From Casuarius casuarius (taxonomy: Eukaryota; Chordata; Aves; Casuariiformes; Casuariidae): DNA of 64,000 nt. Where the stretch lies: the NCBI GenBank assembly GCA_003342895.1, contig PTFA01000417.1, forward strand, positions 310,001 to 374,000, written 5' to 3'. The notes beneath the pieces are model-generated. The model had not been told where the DNA came from. It saw nothing but the letters and a program-made list of their open reading frames with translations, and ran no database searches. Below, piece after piece: positions 1-12,388 of the stretch; the stretch's first letter is position 1; every line of letters begins with the position of its first letter. The translations under genes were made by a program, and so were the position numbers.

Positions 1-1439
1 GTGCAGTGAGATTTTGTGTAAGCAACTTGGCATAACAACTTACAGAATAAATATTAGTGACAGAATAATTTATCTACAGCAACTACAATAATACAAAATA
101 GAACAATGTCCACAAAAACAAATGTGAAATACAAGCCTTCCAATAGAACTAAGCATTTTATGTAGTCGACTGTTTACATAAGTAGGGTAAAATTCTAAGA
201 TTAGCTAAAGTCACTGATAAAAGTCTAAGATGCACTAAGGTGACCAAGTATCACTGAATTTGAAAAAGGTTAGATGACTACGTTATCATGTAAAGAATGA
301 AAGAATAATATATGTCTTCATATGGTCTTGTGTCCCCAAGGAATGTCTGTCTAAATCTAGAGTAGAAGTGCTGGAGAAGATTGATACACCAATTGTATAA
401 AGCTGTACCTTTTGCCTAGTACATCTGGCAGTGGAGAAGAGAGATAGGAATGGAAAAGAGAATGGATTGACACAGAAGAAAGGATAACTAGTATTTTGAA
501 AAATGAGGTGATAATCTTAACAAAAAAAACATGAAGCAAAAACACTTATGAGCAGTAGCAATCACAAAATCATTTTACGTAGTTTTTCCAATCTCAGATG
601 TGTTACATAGAATATATCTAAAGGAGAAGATTTATTTAAGCAGACATGGCTGAGAAAGCAGTCATTAATTACATATTAGTAAACGGATAGTGTTTAATCC
701 CATTGTTTCAGCATCAATTCTGTGTGTCTTGGTTCTTTAAAAAATTCTCCTTGAAAAGAGGAAAAAGACAAAAATAATTTACTTTTTTTTTTTTTTTTTT
801 TTAACCAAAAGTATCCATTATGCTCACTCTTAAAAATGCACTCTGGTCTCACTTTTAACAGATTTCCTTTAAAGAAATATAACCAACTAAATGGATGGAT
901 AGTTGGCAAAGAACTTCATAAATTGTGCAGATTCATGCCATAAACCCAAGAAAAAGAAAACTAAAAAAAGCTAACTAAAAAAACACATTTATAAACAAAT
1001 GAGAATTATATTTATTTGTGAAGAAATAATACAAAATTTAGTTTAGGCAGTTAATTTTCTAAGGCATTTGCTTACCTGAAGTGGAATATTCAAAAGAACG
1101 TAAGGAGGTGAGTATCTTTTAATTTCAATTAAAATTTGAGTAATTATTATTCGTACTATTGATACAGAGTTATGAAAATTCTATCTTCTTCTTTAGGCAA
1201 AAATAGCATAACAAGTCTGACATGGAGCTGTAGGATCTTGCTAATACTGGGACTACAAAATGCCTTAATCTCAAATCAATAGCTCAGTAATTCTCAATGA
1301 TTCTCAATAATCTTTTCAAAGGTAGCTATATTTTGCTTTAGTAATCATCTTAGTTAATTCTTTCCATTAGTAATTTACTCACTTTCAATAATAAGTGAAA
1401 TTGTACTTTGAGAAACATCCATATTCATGAGGGATATTT
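1..1439. other. AT-rich non-coding DNA
   Basis: No gene is visible. The stretch is AT-rich, with frequent stops in all frames and a 20-base T homopolymer at 783-802. Short open frames here are low in complexity and rich in Phe, Leu and Lys, as expected from AT-rich DNA. It could be intergenic or intronic. Confidence 0.6.
783..802. repeat. T homopolymer (20 bases)
   Basis: An uninterrupted run of T. It could be a minus-strand retroelement poly-A tail, but I see no recognisable element attached to it. Confidence 0.9.
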
Positions 1440-2121
1440 ACATATACTCTAATGCCTAAACTAGTGCTTTTATGACCCCAATTCCAGGTCAGTTTGGGCA
1501 TCTTTAGCTGGATGTAAAAAGACTGTGCAAATAGGAGGTATGCAGCTCACACATAAGGCTACCACACACAGAAGATAGCTAGGACTTAGTGAGCTGTTCA
1601 GCTGAGCACCGATGTGCTCACCACCCCAATGGGGAACCCTGAGAGCCTTTGCTGCAGGGCACGTGTCAGTCAGAAGGGGACGGGGTGGCCCCCACTGCTC
1701 CCTGCAGCAGGTCCTTGGCATTGCCCAGCCGCCATCTGTCCCCGGTTCCCTCGATGCTGCTGACACCAATGACCTGGCCCGGCCCTGGCAATCCTCAATG
1801 GATTCAACCTGCCTGCCTGGCCTCCCTGGCTTTTGTTCTAAATTTTGGAGTTTGTACTTCCCCTTGCTGGTGTTTTCCCTCGTCAGTCCTTGAGCTGTCT
1901 CACCAGTCCCACTGCTGCCCTTAACTTTGACTTTCTCATCTCTGCACAGACTTTCTCATCAGTCCTGCTCAGCAGCCCGAGACCGGGTTGTGCAGCAGGG
2001 CCGTACCGGAGCAGGGCCATGGAGCCCTGGGGCACAGGCAGCCAAATCTCTGTTGGGGTTGGGGGCAACTTAGAGCAGGGGTTGCAGAGAGAGAGGTTGA
2101 CAGTGCCTCACTGAAATAAAA
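1440..2121. other. GC-rich block of unknown origin ending near an AATAAA
   Basis: The base composition shifts abruptly to GC-rich, with CTG, CAGC and CCC-rich text, inside AT-rich surroundings, and returns to AT-rich just after about 2115. Several frames stay open for 60-99 codons on both strands, which is what a GC-rich block gives by chance. None of the translations resembles a family I know. An AATAAA occurs at 2116-2121, so the block could be the end of an old LTR, a retrocopied transcript end, or a decayed exon. I cannot separate these. Confidence 0.35.
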
Positions 2122-2472
2122 TGCTCAGAAAATTTGAACAAATGCCCTGTGATTTTAAGGGGACAAAAAGTGCTAAATATCAGCAGTAAGGAGTACCAGC
2201 TCTCCATATAATTATGTAGATGCCTAAATATCCTTTCCTCTTATTCTACTGACCGGTACAATCCTATAGTCACCTAGTTTTCTGAAATGGTGTACTCACA
2301 TTTGCTCAGGTGTTAAATAAAGAATCTTTCTTCCCTTAGAAGTCCTAGGTGCCTATGTATCTCTGAAATACTCAAGACTGAGCAGCCAGGCATCCTGCTT
2401 CACTCTTAAACCTGAGCAGGAAACCAAACTTAAGCTGATGTGCTTGAAGACTGGATTTGTCTAGCTTCATGA

Positions 2473-2560
2473 AATCACAGAATCATTTGAATTGGAAGGG
2501 ACCTCAGGAGGTCATCTACTCCCATCTTCTTCTAGAGGCAGGGTCAACATCAGGAGACTT
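2473..2560 (-). mobile_element. CR1 3'-end fragment
   Basis: The text from 2473 contains the CR1 tail read backwards: 'atcacagaatcat', then 'ttggaagggacctcaggagg' and 'tcatctact'. This is the typical bird CR1 3' end in minus orientation. Only about 90 bases are recognisable, so it is heavily 5'-truncated, as most CR1 copies are. It has no coding capacity. Confidence 0.85.
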
Positions 2561-3219
2561 TAGGCTGTCTTTATAGTAAAATGGAAAAAGAAAAATTGAT
2601 TCAAGGAATGATTCACCTGATAGTTAACTTAGGTATTAGGATGAGAAGAACAGCTGCCTAGCAGTCCTTATTTCACTGTCACTACTAAAATATAGTCATC
2701 GACAATTAATCATTTGACTCTGAGTGTTTGGGAAAACAGAGTGAAGTGGTTGGACACCATCAAGTTAGCATTCTCAAAGGATGTTTAAAGTACAACAGGA
2801 TGGGGAACCTCATAAAACAGAGCTGAGATATTGCAGCCTGACTCCTGGAGCATGCAGTTGTCTAGTAAGTAGATCTACTTCAGGTACAGATAAAAGGGAG
2901 AGAGAGCTGTGTAGAGAAGAGGAAGGGCATAGAATTGAGGGAAGGGTGCCTCACCAGTTCTAGTTATTTCTGTCTCCTGCATATTGATAACAGTTAGCAA
3001 GGTCCAAATGTATCCTTTTGTAGCATACCTCTTGTTGGGTATTTAAGAATCTGGAATAGTCAAACTCGGAATGTTTTTATGGCAGCACTGAGTCAACAAC
3101 ATTGCACTGCATCATGCAGACATATCCCACAATGCTGAGTAGAACATGTATCTTTGTGAAGCTGTTTCTTGAGTAGAAACGGATTTAAACACATATATAA
3201 GTGCTTTCTAACTAGAGTC

Positions 3220-3750
3220 TGTAGTGGTCCTAATGGAAAGAGCATTGTACATTAAGGAATTCATGAACCATATAACAAGCTGACCTGAGCAGGCGCGGGC
3301 ATGTGCTGTACTGTATGAACTGCACATACCACTTCATCTTTAGGACTCTACTGTGCTGCATATATTCCTTGATGTAGGATGACCTTAACGACCTAATTGT
3401 AATTGCAGTGGAAGAGCCTGGGGGTGGCACCCCCTTGGCATCAGCGATGACGCCACCATCGTTTCTTTGTCTTTGTCTTGAAAGGGAGCAATATGTTTTC
3501 CTTCTATACCACAGTACTTCTAAGAAAATCCTATAAAAACCTCTAAAAACCTCAATAGCAGTACACCTCACCATGGAGGGGATCTGAGCAGCATGCTGTG
3601 GACTGCCTGGAGGTTTGTCCAATGCTGTACCAACTCAGGTTCCCAGCATCAGAAAGGATGTAATATTTTATAATTTGCTATCCTTTTTTTGAGATGTTAA
3701 TAAAATAGTTAACTTTCTTAAGAGAGTTTGTGCTTTTGTTGTGGGATCCA
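3220..3750 (+). mobile_element. Probable solo LTR of an endogenous retrovirus
   Basis: The segment has the layout of an LTR: a TG at 3220, a TATAAAAA box at 3532-3539, a GC-richer transcribed part, AATAAA at 3699-3704 and a short T- and G-rich U5 ending near 'gtgggatcca'. The box-to-poly-A-signal spacing of about 165 bases fits an R region. I see no primer binding site, no internal gag or pol, and no clear target-site duplication, so the ends are approximate. The 130-codon minus-strand open frame over it is probably chance. Confidence 0.5.
3532..3539 (+). promoter_or_regulatory. TATA box of the probable LTR
   Basis: TATAAAAA, about 160 bases before the AATAAA in the same strand and inside the probable LTR. 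Its activity is not known. Confidence 0.45.
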
Positions 3751-6700
3751 GAAGAACCAGCAATTCCTGCTGCAAAACAGATTCCCTTAAAATTTTATAG
3801 CTGTTCACAAGGATTTTATACAAAGTAAATTAAAAAAGAAGGTTTCAGCTTCCATCAAAATGAAGCAATACTGAAGGCTGAATGTAGTGCCTATTTCATG
3901 GCAAACAATGACACTCCACACACAGTTATTTAGCTCAGTGAACAAGTCAGGAGTACTTCATGTTCCTCTTTTTTTGGTTTTAAACAGGTTTAGACATACA
4001 GAACAACAACAAGAGAACTTTCCTAAATACAGATATAATTAAAATAATGTATTTAGAATTAAAAAAATGCAATGTTTATAAGTTACTAATAGTTTTTGAC
4101 ATATTATACTATTATTTATTACTGATTATTTTTAATATCCAAGATCAAAAACATGCATTTGACAATTTTCAGTGAGGTTATCTATCTATGTATGTTCCAT
4201 TACTCTTCATGTTAAAGACAACAGAAGCATTTTGATCTTTTTAAAAACAACTCTGGCTAGTCCATAAGATAAAAAACAGGTATGCTTAAATCTTAAGAAT
4301 ATGGCTTACTACAATTAGTTTTAGGTGAAACCAATACCTACAAAATTAAGTAGAATATATTTCTCTCTTATTACTATGAGTTTCTCATTCATTTTCTCAG
4401 AATTTAATATTTTCTTTTACTGGGCTGTACAGTTTTCTGATAAAATTCCACAGTAATCCGTGGCAAACATTAAGCATGAATGGCTGAATAGTTTTCAGTC
4501 TTTTGAATGAACGCTTTCTGCTATTTCATCCATAAGCTTACTGCATACACTTTTTACAGCTGTGTTGTGCTAGTATTGTATACTAAATTGCCAGTCACTG
4601 CTGGGCTTTATTGTTTCTCTATTAATTTATTAAGTTTATCCCCAAAGACACATATCAGAGATTCAGGGGTACTTTACATATATACAGAGACAAAGACATA
4701 CAGATATTTTACATTTTCAAGCTAAGTCTCTAATTTTGTTCTCCTCACCATCTCATTTAATTCACCCCTCCCAAAATGCAGTAAAATAAGATAATGAGAT
4801 GCACTTTCAATAAAATGCTTTGGAATTTAGCTGTGTGCCTCACATTACTGTTAACATAAAATACACAAAATCTTTCAGTATTTTGCTAAATATTTACCTC
4901 CAGGGCCCAATTTAAAGATAAGAGAGAAGGAAAGAAAGAAGAAAAACAGCTGAGAAAATCTTTTAAATCTGTTTCATTCTGTAGAGATTCTGAGCATTCC
5001 ATAGAGATGCAAAACAGGTGCTTTCAGTAAAGAGCTTAGGGATGATTTCTATAGCATTTATTATCAATTCTGAATTTCTTTTGTAAAGCATTAACAGAAT
5101 GCCCATTACTTTTCTGTTTTTTCCCCTTTTCTTAAATTACTATTCAGTTAACTTCTATTTAAAGTGATGGTATTGTTTTTTATTAAAAATGCACAGTTTT
5201 ATAACTTTTTTATTCAGAAATGCCAACAAAATAACATAGATTTCCTGTTCTAAAACATCAAAATATAAAAACATTGTTTTCTTTTGAGATTACCATATGC
5301 ATAATTTTGCATTTGATGATCTCAAACAAATTTTCAAATTAAAAAAAAAGAAAGCATGAATGGTATTGTCATACTTGTTTTACAGATAGGAACACATAGT
5401 ATTAATTTGGAAATCTGCATTATAGCAAGGACTAAGAAGACAGATTTCCTGACTCTTAATCTTGTACTTCAAAGAAAGTTCCATGTGTTCAGCAAGTTTC
5501 TCAATGCCAATACAATTTTTATGTCTTTTTATGAGTTTATATTCTGAGAGTCAATTTACGTGTGGTGTCATTTCAAAACAGTAGCCAACTAGTTAATATT
5601 TTGCTGTGAACAGCATAAGAAATAGTATCAATGTCCTAAGGAGCAGTAGAAATTTTGATACTATTGCTTGAAACATACCTGAAGATTTGTATCAGAAATA
5701 TATGCTGAAGTTGGTCCTGCTTACTCTTTAGTATCTCTGATTATCCATTAAATGCTCAAGAAATGTTTTATAGAGCCTTTTACTTGTTTCCTCAGTGAAA
5801 CTAAGTATTTAAAAATACATCATCCACCTATTGCTTCTATTAAATGTTCTATCTCAGGCTCAAATACTTGTGAAATCTCTGGACAAGATTTTCAAAGACA
5901 CACAGAGTGCTTACTATACTCTGCCGTCTTGCTTTGACAGCTTTAATTTTAAGTGGCAAAATTTCCTACTGTGAACTCTTTTAATTTGCTATATTTAAAA
6001 TCCCATTTGTTTAAGTGTGTGGTGGTACACTCTTTTTCACCATTTGATAATCATTGCCGCTACCTTAAGGCATTTACTTCTTATGCTAATCCATATAATC
6101 TGTTTTTTAGATTTATTTCTGGTGAGCTATGTTTTATTGTCAAGTGTGACCATGGATGACATGCTATCAGTGCAATGTAACATATTTCTGTAATTATTTT
6201 TTTCTTTAGCAGATTGCCTATGTTACTTTTTAATGGAAGTTTCCTGTGTGAATTCTAATCAGGTCTTTGATGTGAAATCTATTTACTGTAATGTGTATTG
6301 GTATACATTATGAAGTTGTCTTAAAAAAAAAAAACTGATAAAAGAGCATTAATGAAGTAATTTAACAACTCACCTACACTTTACTCTACACTGTAAGAGC
6401 ACTTTTACTTCACAAGAATATTAAACTGGTCATTAACAAAACATGCTGCATTATGGATTGAAAGCTAAATATCAGTCATTTCAACGTTATGTGTTTGAAA
6501 TTTGGAAACAACTTGTTAGGTTTTTCATATTTAAAAGTGCTTGATAATTCTGACAAAAACATGGTTTTACATAATTTTCTCCTATGAAAATAAACAAGAC
6601 ATCTGTGGAAGTGTAAACAATTTAGTGAAGATACTAATTTGCTTTCTGGCCTGTTCATGGTTTTAATACAAATCACTGCAGAGACCTGGATATTGAAACT

Positions 6701-7040
6701 TCACACACAAAATATATCTTCTTAGTTTATAAAATATGCTTATGAAAAGCTCCACATTTTTAGACCTTGCAAGCTCTTTCCCAACTATATTCCCTACAAT
6801 GTTAGAAGTTTACAGCATTGATGAAAACTCTATGCAAATGTGCATGCTGCTTGAAAGAATTAAAATATCATTTCAACATATTACTATGCAATATATTACC
6901 TCTTTGTAGTATATAAACTTTAATCTTTTCACCAGTTAAAAAAGTGATGGACATTCATATTAGCTATGCCCATTCACATTACTTTTATGTAGCAGAGCAA
7001 GAGAAATGGAAATAGAAATGGTAAATTGTGAACTAAAATA
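3751..7040. other. AT-rich non-coding DNA
   Basis: I recognise no gene or repeat family. There are many T and A runs. Short open frames near 4507-4725, 5356-5547, 5752-5937 and 5953-6159 are typical chance frames, with no domain or codon bias that would suggest coding. Confidence 0.55.
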
Positions 7041-7640
7041 TTAAAACACTTCACATTCTTGGCTGAACAATGGGCAAGGCTACACAGTGTGGTGGAGGAT
7101 GTTACTTCTGATAGTGCCGTATTGCCTGGAGTAAAGAGGTTTTGTAGGATAGTTAGACTCATGCTCCCTTGGGCTGAGGGGGAACTAACAATCTGGATGC
7201 CTATGGCTGGAATAAAAGCTCTCATCCAAAGGTTATTATTGAAAAGATGGAAACCTTCTCTTTATGCTATTATTTGTAAGGGGATCTGAATGAAATAGGT
7301 ATGGAGAGAGTACGACTAGAAATAAGATTCTTTGATAAAAGCATCCCATGCCCCTGCAGGTTTGGCTGTCGGGACCAGCAAAAGCAAAGGGGGGCTGTGC
7401 ACAGCTGCCTGATTTCTGAGCTGGCCTGTGCCCCGGCAGCCAAACCTCCAGGTGAGGACATGCTCTCAGCGCTCTTACATCTCTCAGGTATTATGCATGA
7501 AAGATTGGGAGGGTTTGGATTCTGTATCACCTTATGATCTCAAGTCAGATATCCAGTTAAACTTACTACTTCAGCTTTCAGAAAGTAGGAGAGCGGTGCT
7601 TTCAGTCTGGAAGCACTAACACAGCAGTTACACCTCCATG
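7041..7640. other. Moderately GC-rich segment, possibly a decayed LTR or retroelement
   Basis: Composition is richer in G and C than the flanks. An AATAAA lies near 7211 ('ggaataaaagctctc') and is followed by a GC-rich patch at about 7340-7450. The pattern resembles the R and U5 part of an LTR, but I find no matching TATA box, ends or duplicated target site. Overlapping frames on both strands are open for 60-86 codons without family resemblance. Confidence 0.25.
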
Positions 7641-8058
7641 CAGACAGCTTAGCCTGCAAGTGACCCCATGGAAGTGTATTCCCACACTTCACAACTTACC
7701 TGTACATACACCTGTGTGCTGAAACTGTGGCTGTGTATCTTCACGCAGGTAATTAGCTACAATCAATTGATGAGGATAGAGATAGGTGGGTAAAAGGTGA
7801 TGACAGTGATTCCTGGCCTGTGGTATCTGAAATCTTACTTCAGGAAGTATGAATCAGTGTGAAAAGAAGATGGAGCCAACGGGGCTGGATGCATACCCCC
7901 TCCTCTGTGTGTGCTGTACGGGCTACTGGTTTCTTTGGCTTACCTCCCCAAAATCTATTGTTTGTACAATCTTTGTACTATACAATCTATGTTTGCAGTA
8001 TCTAAGGGCTGAAAATGTTTTCCAGTAATTAAAATGTATAACAGAGTACAGCACTTAC

Positions 8059-8165
8059 ATATATATTTATTTATATATATATAAAAAAATACTGAATTAT
8101 GTGTACACATGCAAATATTTATATATATATACACACATATATACATACACACAAAATACATGTAT
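8059..8165. repeat. TA/CA-rich imperfect microsatellite
   Basis: Alternating TA with embedded ACAC and ACAT runs over about 100 bases. The Tyr/Ile/Cys-rich open frames read across it are artefacts of the repeat. Confidence 0.85.
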
Positions 8166-8245
8166 ATAAAATAAATACTGACTTGTCTTCCTCTCATAGG
8201 TGGGGAAAGTCCCGCCAGAGAAAGTTGGATTACTTATGACAGAGA

Positions 8246-8305
8246 ATTCAATATAGATAGGCAATTCAGTATAGATAGGCAAAATGAATTTCAATATAGA
8301 TAGGA
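8246..8305. repeat. 18-base tandem repeat, about 3 copies
   Basis: The units at 8246-8263 and 8264-8281 differ by one base (attcaatatagataggca against attcagtatagataggca). A third, diverged unit lies at 8289-8305 after a short spacer. Confidence 0.85.
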
Positions 8306-9340
8306 AAAAATCTTTACAATATACTTGTGAAATAGATATTTTATTTAAAAATTAAAGCTAGACCTGGGATGCATCTTGTTGGTGTCACATACCAAATCTG
8401 TATATGAATTAGAACTCAAGTTTTCCTGAGCACTTCTTCCAAATGTGTAATATATCAGTATGTTAGAGCTGTCAATCATCTCCTCCAAAAAATGGATTTC
8501 CAGGATTGCAGACAGGCTTAATAGTACTTAATTTGATGTCAGTTATAATTATTTTGTCACAAAATACCTGTATTCCCACCTTTCTCCTTACCTGTGCCAT
8601 TCTTTTAATTTCGGTTCTGATCTATATTCTTTCTAATCTCAGAACTCTTGCTCTTTGCAACAGAATTTTGAGGTAACCAGGAAATCACAGGTCAGGTATT
8701 TCACATTTAAGTAGCTTTGTAAACATTTCACAAATCTTACTGGTCTGATAATTCAGTGTCTGGAAATTGAAATAGTCAGGTTTTTTACTTCTATAGAGTT
8801 TTACTGAAAATCTCTGAAATATGAGGTGTTATTCAGGGGATTCTTTGCTTTTTGTTCTACTGAGTAGAACTGAATTTTCTGTTATTTTTCCATCTGAAGG
8901 TACAGAGGGGAATACATTTCACAACTGGAAATAAATTGGATGTGAGGACGGAATCCCGAGTCTCCAATGTTTCTGGGTTTGAATTTTTGCCTTTAGGTCT
9001 TGATAAGAAACAGTGGCAGAAACTATACCATAAATTGTCAAAATTAATAAAGTTATTTTGTTCATCTGTGGGGTTTTTTGAGGGGGAGAGAGTTGGTATG
9101 TTTTCATATTAAGATCCACTTCTTAATGATACTGTCTGACCTTATATTGAAAAGCAGTTTAAATAAATGAGGAACAACTGCCAGAAACATGCCATTGTTT
9201 ATCCGTTAAATATTAAATTCTAAAATTATTGAATTCAAGTTTATATTTAACTTACAAAACAGTTATTGAAATGTATCAGAAGAACAACAGATGTTTTACA
9301 ATATTGTGTGAACAGTTACGTAATAACATATAGCTAGCTG

Positions 9341-10514
9341 AGAGCTTATGGATTATTGTGAGAACGAGGGCCATCAAGGAGGGATGTTGTGGTGGGCACC
9401 TGCTGCAGACTGCCTGATGAAATGGAGAGTCACGATGAGGTGTTTTTTAGACAATTAGAAGGGCCCTCATAGCAGCAGGCCTGTTGCAGTCAGAACAGTA
9501 GAAACACTAAGTAGGATTTAGTTAAAATTAGTTTGTTTTGAATTCAAACAGAAGCATGTGAATATTGAATAACTATATAAGCATTTTTTTGCACAGTGGC
9601 ACAATAAAAAAAAAAAAAAGAAAATGTCATCATTAAGAACAGGCCTCAGGTCTTGTGCTAACTGTGATTTATGCTAAGTGTGCAAGGCACCATTCCTGGC
9701 CTTTTAAATTTATCAGCTTATTGTGAGAACTGGCCGCATGAGCCAAAGTTTGGAATAAGTATCTCTCCTGCAGGTTAAGCATGGGATAGCAGCAAAGGCC
9801 AGGAAAATACGGGCACAGCTCGCAAACAGAGGGCTCAGAATCATAAACAGCTCAAGGATGGTCAGCTACTGGTCACCAAAGAAAGGCAACCTCAGGAGCT
9901 TGGAAAGGGCTGCTGTCGTTTCAAGAAGACAAGCAGCAGCAGCTGAGCAAGAGACCAGATCTGCCAAGCAGCAGGGGAAGTCACCCGCCCTGGGAAAGCA
10001 ACCCTCTCCTTGAAAGCGTTGTGCAGCGTGTGCAGGGGAGGTGGGGGCCAAGGGCTAGGAACTGCCAAGAGATGGAAATGCGAAAGACAACAGCCTGAGT
10101 TTGGGAATGGCAGGGGGGAATGATTTGATGGGGAAGGAGGAAGAAGACAAGCCAATTTTGATTCCCACTTTCCTCACGGAAATGCTCCCAAGCCCGATCA
10201 CACTGACCTCAGCGACTATGAATGGCCCAGGACCACCACCAGAAGTGCTCAGTATCGGCCTTGCAGTGTCATGTACTCACAGCTGACCTAGGCTGTGAGT
10301 GTTGAGGACTGACTGTTTTGCACAGGTAGTGATAATGATGGATAATGAGTAAGACCTAACCACCAACATACTAACGAATGTCAATCCAGTAAAGTGTTAA
10401 CAGTTTGAAATAGGCCGGGACATGAAATGGGACCAGACAGAGTGAGCAGCAGCTCCCGCCGGGCAGGCGGAGTCTTGTGAGCGTGGTGGCGGGCGGAGTA
10501 TTGTCAGTCTTCCT
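9341..10514. other. GC-rich block, probably decayed retroelement sequence
   Basis: From about 9340 the composition becomes GC-rich and stays so into the CR1 copy that follows. Two places begin with the same text, 'ttattgtgagaac' (about 9353 and 9718), each followed by different GC-rich sequence. This could mark two related LTR starts. A 13-base A run near 9606 lies between them. Open frames of 60-110 codons occur on both strands without a recognised domain. I cannot assign a family. Confidence 0.3.
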
Positions 10515-11441
10515 GATGGACCATCCTGGGGCCGACAGTGCTTAACATCTCCACTAACGACCTGTACAATGAACTGGAGTGCACTCCTGAGAGGACCTGA
10601 TCCCCCCGATCTGGGGGAGCAGTCGATACACTGGAAGACAGGGCCGCCACTGAGGGGAACCCCGAGAAGCTGGAGGAATGGGCTGACGGAAACCTCGCGG
10701 GTGTCAAAAAAGGTAAGTGCAAAGGCCTGCACCTACATCTGAATAACCTTTTACAGAAGTACTGGCTGGGCACCAACTGGGTGTATACAGCAGTTTTGCA
10801 GAAAAGGATCTGGGGTCCTGATGGACAGCAACTGGTACAAGAGCCAGCAATGTGCCCTTGTGGTCTAGAAGGCCAACAACATCCAGGGTTTTATTAGCAG
10901 GAGTGTAGTCAGCAGGTGAGAAAGTGATTATTCCTCTCTATTTAGAATTTACTAAACTGCATCTAGAGTATTGCAACCGGTTTTGGATTCCCTAGTTCAA
11001 GAAGGACATTGACAAACTGTGATAAGCCCAGTGGAGGACTGCCGAGATGGTAAAGGAGGTAGGGCACACCATATACAAAGGAAGACTGACAGCTGGATTT
11101 GTTCAGCCTGAAGAAAAGACCAAGGTGGGGGAACTAATTGCTGTCTTCAGCCGCCAAATGAGTGTGTTAGAAAAGAAGGTGCTAGGCTCTCCTCAGAGGT
11201 GCACAGTGAAAGGATGAGATGCAGCCAAAGCAAGGTGCATCAAGGGAATTTCTGATCAGATATTAGGAAAAAGTTTTCCACAATGAGAACAGTCACCTAC
11301 TGAAACAGGTTGTCTAGAGACTGTGGGATCTTCATTCTTGATACACTCAAAACTAGGCCATAACAGCCTCACTTAACATAAAAACTATGCCTGCTTTGAG
11401 CAGATAACCTCTAGGTCTTTTCCTACCTAATTCTATAATTC
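10515..11441 (+). mobile_element. Degraded CR1 retrotransposon, 3' half
   Basis: The text follows CR1 order in plus orientation. First comes the end of the reverse transcriptase reading frame ('gtgcttaacatctccactaacgacc', then 'gagtgcactcc'). Next is the conserved section around 'gagccagcaatgtgcccttgtgg'. It closes with the untranslated tail ending 'cctaattctataattc' at about 11441. Many stops and small gaps break the frame, so it is a dead, 5'-truncated copy. It directly follows the unassigned GC-rich block. Confidence 0.85.
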
Positions 11442-11944
11442 AACAAGAAAGAAGTCATTTAATATCAATCTGGAGCATAAATATGTCCGTTTTGTGCATA
11501 TATGTATATTTTATTGTGGCTTATGGGATCAGTTATGAAATGCATTTATCTTTTATTCATTATTAAATATTTGGCTCCATATTTAAGCATTCTAGATGAA
11601 TGAGATCTGTTGAGAGTCTTCAAAGTTGTACTGTGATTGATTTTTTCCTTTGGCATGTCCTTACAGGTTAATTTGTGCTACTAGTTTCTTCAGTCTTCAA
11701 TAATCCTTAGTTGCCCCTATAACAAATTGAATAGGAGATGACCTCTGCTACATTTCTTACTTAGGTGACTAGAAGTGTTTTAATTTAGCTGAAATAAATC
11801 TCAGCCTTAGAGAAGGTTAACTCTGTATGTGTGTGTTTACAAAATGTTCATCAAACTGAGGGATAAAGGACCTTGTTCGTTCCTTCTTGTCATGCGGATA
11901 ACCAGACTTTTTTTTTCCTTAATGCTTCTCATCTTCATTAGTCT

Positions 11945-12388
11945 GTGGTGGACCTTATTGCTATTGCTGGACTGAAATCATGGATTTCTACTCGGGATAG
12001 ATCTCATGAAGGATTTATTTCTCATGTCATAAAACAGAGTTGTTCCAGTATATTCGAAGGAAGTCGTGTGGGGAGAACAATGACCAGACAGGCCAAAAGC
12101 AGAGGCCCATTGAAAGATACAATTTCCTGTTCCTGCAGAATTAAATTAAAAGGTTATCACGGGTTCTTCCTGCTCAGAGCTTACTCAATTATATTGATTC
12201 ATGAATCAAATTTGGCCTTGAAAATACTCGTTGAAAAGTCTTTTTATATTTCTATACACAGTAGAGAAGATATATATACTGCATCAAATGATTTTTCTAA
12301 TTATATATCATACTGCTTCTGTGGAAATGGGAGTAAAATACTCTTGCTAATACAAGATGGAGAAGGCACAAACCTGAGAATATTTTAA
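11945..12388 (+). other. 147-codon open reading frame, probably not a gene
   Basis: This is the longest uninterrupted ATG-to-stop frame in the window. The translation is rich in Ser, Ile, Lys and Arg, has no signal peptide, domain motif or repeat, and resembles no family I know. The codons show no clear bias. A frame of this length can arise by chance in 64 kb of six frames. I list it because it is the best single-exon candidate, not because I think it codes. Confidence 0.12.

Larger units (their letters stand above)
7641..9340. other. AT-rich non-coding DNA with microsatellites
   Basis: No gene is seen. It holds the TA/CA-rich microsatellite at 8059-8165 and the 18-base tandem repeat at 8246-8305. 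The rest is unique AT-rich sequence. Confidence 0.55.

Noticed and set aside
3230..3622. 130-codon minus-strand open frame
   Set aside because: It lies over a probable plus-strand LTR with TATA box and AATAAA, has no family resemblance, and runs antisense to the element.
7955..8294. Tyr/Ile/Cys-rich minus-strand frames resembling membrane segments
   Set aside because: They come from the TA/CA microsatellite and have no independent support.
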